Below are positions 10,001-14,426 of a DNA stretch of 14,426 bases, in pieces. The stretch is from the NCBI GenBank assembly GCA_028565635.1, contig JAOXYB010032474.1:1-14426 (forward strand), given 5' to 3'. The DNA is from Phoronis ovalis. Lineage: Eukaryota > Phoronida > Phoronidae. The notes under the pieces were generated by a model, which worked only from the letters and a program-made list of their open reading frames with translations, ran no database searches and was not told the DNA's origin. The first letter of the stretch is position 1. Every line of letters starts with the position of its first letter. Both the position numbers and the translations under genes were made by a program.

Positions 10001-13000
10001 TGTAGTGTTTTAATATTGTATTTCTTGTACTATATATGAAATGATTTGTCACTGTTAATTTTACCACTGTAATAAGGACCGGCGGCCTATTTACACAAGA
10101 ACAAACTCATAAAACCAATGGACTGTACATTAAGATAACTTTGTTGTGGTTCCTTTTTTTATAGAAACACAGAAAGAAAAGCCAAAACAAGTTTTATAGA
10201 TTATATGTGTGCATGCTAATGTTACCGCAGTATCCTTATGGCAATTTCTTTGCTTTTTACGTTTGAAGAAATACTAACATTTTGATTTGACAGCAATTGA
10301 TTAGCCGCTATTATTACCTTACTTAACGCTACATTTGGAAATTTATCGTAAACAAGTTTTGCTTCTTCTCCAGTTTTTCCCATCATTTGGCCTTTTAGTA
10401 TCCTTGTAGCTAAAATTTAGGAGGTTATAATTAGAAAATTAATTTATTTTATTAATGTAATGGAACCGGAAGGAAATTGTATGCAAATTATATACTAGTA
10501 TTGCAAATTATAGTGAAGATGTGAAGACTTATGATGCAACTGCTCAGAATAACTACAAATTAATACTGATAAAAGATGCGGCATAACAGAATTATTACGC
10601 AGCTGTCTATAAATCTGTTAACATAAATATAATTATTAGCATTAATTTGTAGTTATTCTGAGCAGTTGCATACCAAGTTTTCGCATCGTCACTGTAATTT
10701 GCAATATAATTTGGATATATACAATTTCTTTCAGGCTCCATTACATTAATAAAATAAAATTGCAGTACAAGATTTGTCTGCTAATCTTGAACTTGTATTT
10801 TGCAGATTTATTTAAATAGATTTTAGTTACAAATTCACGAGTAAGATCATTATTATTACCTGTTACAGTGGATACGCCATTTCCGTCTCCGATGAATAAG
10901 ATGACGCTTTTAGCCACATTCGTATTCATTTTACGCTGCATAGCTACTTTCAATTCATCTTGAGCTTGTTTATTCCAGAAGTCTGAAACTATAGGCATTT
11001 AGGAGATAATTTATAGTTTTAAAAATAACAAAGATCCAAAGTGTATAAGGTATGTGAATATTGATTTAGGACAACTCCCGTACTGGGCAACGAAAGAACC
11101 CCTCAATGTATACATCTTCTACGTTCTTCAAAGCATTTCTATAACTAACTGTAATAACTGCAATGTAACTGGGGATAGCACTTATTTTTCAAGTATTTCC
11201 GTTAAAACAGAGGTATCAGCTTTCCCATTTCCTTATGAAATCTCAAATTTATTAATGCAAAGTGAATCAAGGCATAATAGATAATGATTTTTACGGGCTA
11301 AAATTGGTTTGATTTTGTTTACCTTAGTCCTGAATACATGACCCCACTATGGATAGCCTACGCCTTTTCCGTAGAGTCACGATTTGCTCCTATCTCAAAC
11401 AGGCCGAACTTCGACTATCCTTTACGCATGCACAACAGCATAATTTCCATTCAATGGACGAAGGACCTTCAAGAACGCACTTTGGATTTTATGATGATTT
11501 GTTGTGGAGGCTTTGACAAAAATGCGACTAATGTTATAATACAAGGGACTGGTCAGAAATTGCCAAGGGGAGGGGGTTGGTGCATTTCAAGTCGATAGAA
11601 TTAGAACCCCCTTTTGTGTTGCACAAAATTTACAACCTCCCCCATTTGCCTTGCACAAAAAATCAGAACTCCTCTTTCAGACATTTTTGCTCGATTCTAT
11701 GCAACATGAATCATACACTTGTATTGGTTATACCCAGGGGGTATACATATATACGGAGTATTTGTGTTGTGAAGTCGTTACGTTACAATGCCTGCTGGGT
11801 TTTTTTCTGTAATCAGGTCATCACTGGCAAAAGTGGCGTAGTAGTATGTAGCCTCTACACGGACTAGATATCTTATACACTTACTAAAGTCAAAAATTGG
11901 TTTTCAAATTATTTATTTCATCACTGTCAGATATAGGGATAAAACATAACTCAATTTATCAGTATTTATCTACTGTATGACTTAAAAAACTTGAATATAA
12001 TACATTTAAACAAAAAAGGGTCCAAACTTAAATTAGGTGGACAAAGTGTGTTATATTAAAACATAATATGTAGTGACTGGTTATTAAATGAGTGGTGGTA
12101 TTTGCAAGAGAAAATGTGAACTACTTATAACTGATTCGTTAAATTAAAGAAAACGTCAAAGCATCTAAACAGGACCCATATTTTCCGGCCCTGGACAACA
12201 AAATAAATTCTGACTATGAGTTATTAAGTAACATTATTACCTACAATGTATGAAGTTATAATTAACATGCACAGATGTGCAATGAAAATGATTTATATAT
12301 ATGATACAGGTTGCTTGAATACGGCTATTAACTTTCATAACAAGCCCGGGGATCTAGTGGGGCTCAGCAAGGGCCCCAGAAGCTGAAGAGTAATTTGCAA
12401 CCCCGGCTCTTTAGTCTTGTACAAAAATCACTGATTCCCGTTGTGATTTGCAACAAATTGATTGTTTTTAATTTCTGACCAGTCCCTAAGAAATAAAAGA
12501 GCGAAGGGATAGACAGAAGCAAATTTTTTGGGATTATTATTTTTTTATTCAATCATTTAGTAGGTGTTTTCGAAGTTCCGCCTGTTTGAGATAGAAGAAA
12601 TTCATGACACTGCGGAGATGCCCGGGTGTAACAAATTCAAGCAGATAAAAGTCAGGCCCGAATCGAAATATAGTTTAAGTCGATCTGAAAATCTAAGGCC
12701 TATGTATTCTCAAATACCCCTCCCTACGGTCATTCGACGTACATTTAGTACATTGAATTAACACACAATGTGAAAAATGAAGGCCAAAACAGTATTTGTA
12801 TTTAAAGTCTATGTCACGGTTTCTTTGAACCTCATATTTTACCACAAGTTTCCAAGAAAAAATTCTACCCGTATATTTTAATAACAACCCAGTGAAAGCG
12901 GAATGTAATTATAAATTTTAGAATATTCTTATGAGAGCATTTTCTAGAATTTTTCCATGCTAAATCGCCTAAATTATTCTCGACAGTTCAGTTAGTTTGT

Positions 13001-13756
13001 ATTAGTGCTTTCTTAATATATTTAATATATGAACTGAGCGAGTAGCAGACACCTACGAGACACATGATGACTGAGCTTCTTGGAGGACTATTGAACGGTA
13101 AACACTAGAACGAGTATGATGTAATGTGTTAACCCGTGGTATGTAAATTTATTTGTACAACAGAGGCCTGATCAGGAATATTATTTAGCTGAGTGGTTTG
13201 TGTTGAGTTGGTTTATATTTTAAATTATCACTAATACTTTTTATAGTTTAGAACAGAAACACTGTTTTACACATTTAAAAAAAAGAAATGATAGCCTAAT
13301 CAGTCATTTTGGTATATCGATTGGTTACGGGAAGATAAGGTTTCTTTAACTTTGGCAGTTACCTCCAATTCAAACAATTAAAAGCGACTGTTATCCTAAT
13401 TTCTTCAATTCCAAATGAATTACATGCAGGTGGCGCGCTGTTGCGCAAATTTTGGACGGTGATTTAACATTGGATTTTAAAAGCATTTTTTAAAATAAAA
13501 AATACATTATTAGAAAATCCCCAAATTTGGAATGATAAATACTCCGCTTTCACTTTGGCTTTACTAAATTATGCCCGGTAATAATTTTTCTCGGCTATAT
13601 GTTTTCAGAAATGTGGTTAAAAAACTGTGACATAGACTTTAAATTAATTTGCACGACTTTAGAAGAAAACTTACGCTCTGGATGGTGATGATCTTCGTGA
13701 GTGTACACTGTTACCAGCATGAAAACCCAGCCGGCGGCAATGTATCCAACCAGCAT
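3715..13756 (-). CDS. ALP: Alkaline phosphatase, secreted and probably GPI-anchored; 10 exons, complete, 544 aa
   Basis: This is a metal-dependent phosphomonoesterase that hydrolyses phosphate esters outside the cell through a phosphoserine intermediate. All ten exons join with GT-AG introns and keep one frame (intron phases 1,1,0,1,0,1,1,1,1). An in-frame TGA lies four codons before the ATG, which fixes the start. Residues 2-18 form a hydrophobic signal peptide. Family residues visible are D60 (GDGNG), nucleophile S110 in [10 protein letters not shown]171 and T173, R184, E329, D334 and H338 (GGRIDHGHH), D375 and H376 (TADHSH), and H451 (SSETHAGED). Cysteines C139/C200 and C486/C494 match the two usual disulfides. 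N-X-S/T sites are at N138, N229, N266, N427 and N432. The last ~17 residues are hydrophobic, as in GPI signals. The length is normal for animal alkaline phosphatases. M to N in the GDGMG motif is odd. The family is certain; substrate and tissue are not shown. Confidence 0.95.
4050..4782 (-). other. ALP intron 9 (733 bp)
   Basis: GT-AG intron between exons 9 and 10. It is AT-rich, with a pyrimidine run near 4280-4303 and a short 10-bp tandem repeat (AAATGAATCG) at 4710-4736. I see no gene or RNA in it. Confidence 0.85.
4783..4902 (-). CDS. ALP: ALP exon 9: crown-domain segment
   Basis: This exon encodes residues 394-433 plus one base: [28 protein letters not shown] and a sequon at N427. It corresponds to the variable crown loop between the D375/H376 and H451 motifs. 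The acceptor is TTTTTTCAAG|GTC and the donor ACACAA|GTAATT. The donor was chosen because the next exon needs phase 1; the join makes S434. Confidence 0.9.
4903..5557 (-). other. ALP intron 8 (655 bp)
   Basis: GT-AG intron between exons 8 and 9, AT-rich, with a short ATT run at about 5028-5044. A second good donor-like sequence (TTGGTAAGTATG, minus strand, near 5470) lies about 85 bases inside it. Using it would read into a stop. No gene seen. Confidence 0.85.
5558..5749 (-). CDS. ALP: ALP exon 8: GGRIDHGHH and TADHSH zinc ligands
   Basis: This exon encodes residues 330-393 plus one base. [11 protein letters not shown] gives zinc ligands D334 and H338. [16 protein letters not shown] gives D375 and H376. 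These are the most conserved parts of the family and all ligands are intact. The acceptor is AATGTCAG|GTGG and the donor is TTTG|GTAAGT. Confidence 0.97.
5750..6087 (-). other. ALP intron 7 (338 bp)
   Basis: Short GT-AG intron between exons 7 and 8. The minus-strand polypyrimidine tract before the acceptor is modest (CAAATTTTCAATGTCAG). Nothing else recognised. Confidence 0.85.
6088..6228 (-). CDS. ALP: ALP exon 7: LFERSHMRY and E329 metal ligand
   Basis: This exon encodes residues 283-329 plus one base. It runs [10 protein letters not shown], an acidic loop ([10 protein letters not shown]), then [11 protein letters not shown] and GFFLLIE, with E329 as the magnesium-site Glu. The acidic loop looks about two residues longer than in human enzymes, and E303 sits where a calcium-binding Asp would be (alignment by eye). 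The acceptor is ATATTTCAG|GTC and the donor GAAG|GTACGT. Confidence 0.95.
6281..6459. repeat. Foldback inverted repeat in ALP intron 6
   Basis: Left arm CAAAAGAGATTAAATAAGAA (6281-6300) and what follows is mirrored by the right arm ending ATTTAATCTCTTTTG at 6459. By eye about 70 bases pair with some half dozen mismatches. The tip is a perfect 12-bp stem with a 3-nt loop at 6375-6401 (GACTATTATAAC / GTTATAATAGTC). Confidence 0.9.
6325..6396. repeat. Near-perfect 36-bp tandem duplication inside the intron 6 foldback
   Basis: Positions 6325-6360 and 6361-6396 are the same 36-base unit, differing only at the last base. The core GACTATTATAACTAAGTTA also occurs a third time at 6261-6279, outside the foldback and next to exon 7. 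Confidence 0.93.
6656..6751. repeat. AATG/AAGG tetranucleotide microsatellite in ALP intron 6
   Basis: Twenty-four consecutive 4-base units, 19 AATG and 5 AAGG, with no slip in register. AATG runs between AAGG units are 4, 6, 4, 2 and 3 long. Confidence 0.97.
7007..7208 (-). CDS. ALP: ALP exon 6: [10 protein letters not shown] segment
   Basis: This exon encodes residues 216-282 plus one base. [13 protein letters not shown] and [18 protein letters not shown] are typical of animal alkaline phosphatases. E234 in DPEYP corresponds to a calcium ligand of the vertebrate enzymes. Sequons lie at N229 and N266. The acceptor is CACTTAG|GTTATA and the donor is CTTG|GTGAGT, a strong consensus site. Confidence 0.95.
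7209..7548 (-). other. ALP intron 5 (340 bp)
   Basis: Short GT-AG intron between exons 5 and 6. I see no repeats or genes in it. Confidence 0.85.
7549..7721 (-). CDS. ALP: ALP exon 5: VTTTRVTH metal and substrate site
   Basis: This exon encodes residues 158-215. [18 protein letters not shown] contains H171 and T173, which match the His/Ser (or Thr) pair at the third metal site. VADRDW supplies R184, the phosphate-binding Arg. C200 pairs with C139 by family comparison. The acceptor is TTCTTAG|GTAAATC and the donor CTTCAG|GTAGGA. Confidence 0.95.
8022..8046. repeat. Perfect 11-bp hairpin in intron 4
   Basis: GAACAATTTTG and CAAAATTGTTC flank a loop of AAA. Its role is unknown; such short AT-rich hairpins are common in AT-rich DNA. 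Confidence 0.8.
9127..9164. repeat. Palindromic site in intron 4
   Basis: CAACGAAATG (9127-9136) is mirrored by CATTTCGTTG (9155-9164). A perfect 14-base palindrome TGTCATATATGACA lies at 9143-9156 and overlaps the right arm. It could be the worn end of a small transposon, but no larger element could be drawn. Confidence 0.75.
9549..9723 (-). CDS. ALP: ALP exon 4: catalytic serine
   Basis: This exon encodes residues 100-157 plus one base. It carries the alkaline phosphatase signature VSDSAATAT with nucleophile S110, followed by [17 protein letters not shown]119 stands where vertebrate enzymes have a free Cys. C139 is the first half of the expected first disulfide, and N138 is in an N-C-S glycosylation sequon. 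The acceptor is TTTTTGCAG|ACG and the donor is GAAG|GTATTT. Confidence 0.95.
9724..10317 (-). other. ALP intron 3 (594 bp)
   Basis: GT-AG intron between exons 3 and 4 with a good T-rich tract before the acceptor (CTTTTTTTGCAG, minus strand). No repeats or genes recognised. Confidence 0.85.
10318..10409 (-). CDS. ALP: ALP exon 3: ATRILKGQ segment
   Basis: This exon encodes residues 69-99, ATRILKGQ through FPNVALSK, a family-typical link between the first metal ligand and the catalytic serine. The acceptor is TTTTAG|CTACAAGG. Two GT donors are possible at the end. The one after AAG (phase 0) is chosen because it gives ALSK joined to TYSTNA, the usual family sequence; the earlier GTAAGG would break the frame. 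Confidence 0.9.
10410..10859 (-). other. ALP intron 2 (450 bp), mostly one inverted repeat
   Basis: GT-AG intron between exons 2 and 3. An inverted repeat at 10441-10761 fills about 70% of it, leaving 31 bases on the acceptor side and about 98 on the donor side. Confidence 0.88.
10441..10761. repeat. Large inverted repeat (MITE-like foldback) filling ALP intron 2
   Basis: The arms are 10441-10564 and 10641-10761, with a 76-base centre. The inner 30 bases of each arm (10535-10564 and 10641-10670) are perfect complements. Further out, similarity is about 85% by eye with small indels, ending at AATTTATTTTATTAATGTAA (left) and its mirror (right). No obvious target-site duplication was seen and no protein is encoded, which fits a MITE or an inverted duplication. 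Confidence 0.9.
10860..10982 (-). CDS. ALP: ALP exon 2: first metal-ligand motif (GDGNG)
   Basis: This exon encodes residues 28-68 plus the first base of codon 69. It contains [10 protein letters not shown], the usual N-terminal helix of the mature enzyme, then [16 protein letters not shown], where D60 is the metal-binding Asp. The acceptor was placed after TTTCAG, giving H28 across the junction. A nearer-upstream AG six bases earlier would add two codons (Leu-Ser-Asp instead of His) and stays in frame, so the junction is uncertain by two residues. The donor is ACAG|GTAATA. Confidence 0.9.
11367..12617. repeat. Diverged inverted-repeat pair A in ALP intron 1
   Basis: Two blocks are mirrored in order. 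TATCTCAAACAGGCCGAACT and its flanks (11367-11413) match the reverse of 12570-12617. AGGGACTGGTCAGAAATT (11544-11561) matches the reverse of 12470-12487 closely. Spacing between blocks differs (about 130 against 82 bases), so indels have occurred. This looks like one element with long terminal inverted repeats or two opposed copies of a repeat. Confidence 0.75.
12801..13643. repeat. Diverged inverted-repeat pair B in ALP intron 1
   Basis: TTTAAAGTCTATGTCAC (12801-12817) is a perfect mirror of 13627-13643. AGTGAAAGCGGA (12891-12902) is a perfect mirror of 13543-13554. The blocks are 102 and 101 bases apart end to end, so the arms are collinear. The intervening arm sequence is about two-thirds similar by eye, and traces continue to about 12980 and 13447. 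Confidence 0.82.
13675..13756 (-). CDS. ALP: ALP exon 1: start codon and signal peptide
   Basis: This exon encodes residues 1-27 and the first base of codon 28. It reads [18 protein letters not shown] followed by a His-rich stretch (THEDHHHPE). The hydrophobic run at residues 2-18 is a signal peptide, so the mature enzyme would start near residues 19-21. The donor reads C|GTAAG. Upstream in frame is TGA-AGA-ATC-AAC-ATG, so no earlier in-frame Met exists in this exon. A second ATG at codon 13 would give a shorter leader and is less likely. Confidence 0.85.
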
Positions 13757-13801
13757 GTTGATTCTTCAACGACTTAGGAAGATTATCAGTAAATAGAAAA
13801 G

Positions 13802-13811
13802 CTTTATATAT
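13802..13811 (-). promoter_or_regulatory. Candidate TATA box of the ALP gene
   Basis: On the minus strand the sequence TATATAAAG lies 46 bases before the start codon. Normal TATA spacing would put transcription start near 13778-13785 and give a 5' leader of only about 25 nt. AT-rich DNA produces such strings by chance, and a non-coding first exon further upstream cannot be excluded. Confidence 0.35.
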
Positions 13812-14426
13812 ACTGTCAGATGAGATCAAAAAACAACTTTATGCATATATCATAATGAATTAAAATAAATTCCACTCTCTCTTGTCACCCTGAAAATCGT
13901 ATGTAATTTTATCAGCGTTCGACCGGTAAATTGTCCGGTCGCAAGTTCAGTTGTGTCTTGTGATACTCCGAATCTGTATTTTGAATTTAAAAACAAAATA
14001 ACTTTTTTATTAGTTTCTAGATCTGCTCTTAATATTAGTACAGCCGATATAAAGTAATATAATTTAATTTAGATATGTCTCCATCAATTCATATGTTCAC
14101 ATCTACATTAATTACTAAGTTCACCTCCCGTGACCGAACCTGCGTAGTCTTATGGTGAGACAGACACAGAGTGGCGAGTTTGGGGTTTTTTTAGCAAGCC
14201 ATATCATTAATGTAGACTTCATCCATCTGCTAAGCATCAATATATATTATGTTATATGTGTCGCATTTATTTAAGATACTGATATAAGTTTTATATACAT
14301 TATATTAGAACTGAGTTACTTCAGGTGACTTCACGCATTACATTAATTTATTCATTGATTAGAAATTGTGATATATGAAAATGACACGTTAAAAAATTGT
14401 GAAATTTGGAGTTCTATCAGGTATTA
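13812..14426. other. Upstream region of ALP, no gene recognised
   Basis: AT-rich sequence before the putative promoter. I see no coding exon. A GC-rich hairpin at 13920-13941 (CGACCGG / CCGGTCG with an 8-base loop) stands out against the background. Regulatory sites could lie here but none is identifiable by eye. Confidence 0.5.
13920..13941. repeat. GC-rich hairpin about 165 bp upstream of ALP start
   Basis: Perfect 7-bp stem CGACCGG / CCGGTCG around the loop TAAATTGT. It is in strong contrast to the AT-rich surroundings. The two half-sites could bind a dimeric regulator, but that is only a suggestion. Confidence 0.6.

Larger units (their letters stand above)
10983..13674 (-). other. ALP intron 1 (2,692 bp), repeat-rich
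   Basis: GT-AG intron (donor C|GTAAG, acceptor TTTCAG) between the signal-peptide exon and the body of the enzyme. It contains two diverged inverted-repeat pairs (11367-12617 and 12801-13643). Several open frames of 60-96 codons in it have no recognisable homology and overlap these repeats, so I do not call them genes. Confidence 0.85.

Noticed and set aside
11338-11867. Overlapping plus-strand frames of 86 and 96 codons in intron 1
   Set aside because: They overlap the inverted-repeat pair A, are low-complexity in composition and resemble no protein family I know.

Overview
The window is eukaryotic and animal-like. It is AT-rich and holds one gene split by nine GT-AG introns, simple-sequence repeats, inverted repeats and a decayed non-LTR retrotransposon. 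There is no operon-like packing. The host is probably an invertebrate metazoan. A mollusc or other lophotrochozoan would fit the alkaline phosphatase and the repeat content, but the sequence alone does not settle this.

The gene, on the minus strand from 13756 to 3715, is a complete tissue-nonspecific/intestinal-type alkaline phosphatase. Ten exons join in frame into 1,635 nt (544 codons plus stop). The protein has an N-terminal signal peptide, every metal ligand and catalytic residue expected of the family, two expected disulfide pairs and a hydrophobic C-terminal tail like a GPI-anchor signal. Exons in order are 13756-13675, 10982-10860, 10409-10318, 9723-9549, 7721-7549, 7208-7007, 6228-6088, 5749-5558, 4902-4783 and 4049-3715. 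A TATA-like box lies 46 bases upstream of the start codon and an AATAAA signal lies about 86 bases past the stop. One deviation stands out: the normally near-invariant Met of the GDGMG metal-site motif is Asn (GDGNG).

The left end, about 1-2440, carries a degenerate LINE-type element, also on the minus strand. Its 5' part (about 2440-1890) resembles an AP-type endonuclease, with LGD and LDLVFV motifs. Its 3' part (about 1690-150) resembles a reverse transcriptase, with a VFLNVEKAIDSL block and a FADD active-site box. Stops and frameshifts show it is dead. From 2441 to 3600 I see only AT-rich flank, a TG tract and a short GC-rich patch.

The introns hold notable structure. Intron 2 is almost filled by a ~320-bp inverted repeat with a perfect 30-bp inner stem. 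Intron 6 has a ~180-bp foldback with a tandem copy at its tip, plus a 96-bp AATG/AAGG array. Intron 1 holds two separate diverged inverted-repeat pairs. No RNA genes, CRISPR array or second protein gene were recognised. The window does not show an obviously new multi-gene system; its most unusual content is the foldback structure inside a single conserved enzyme gene.
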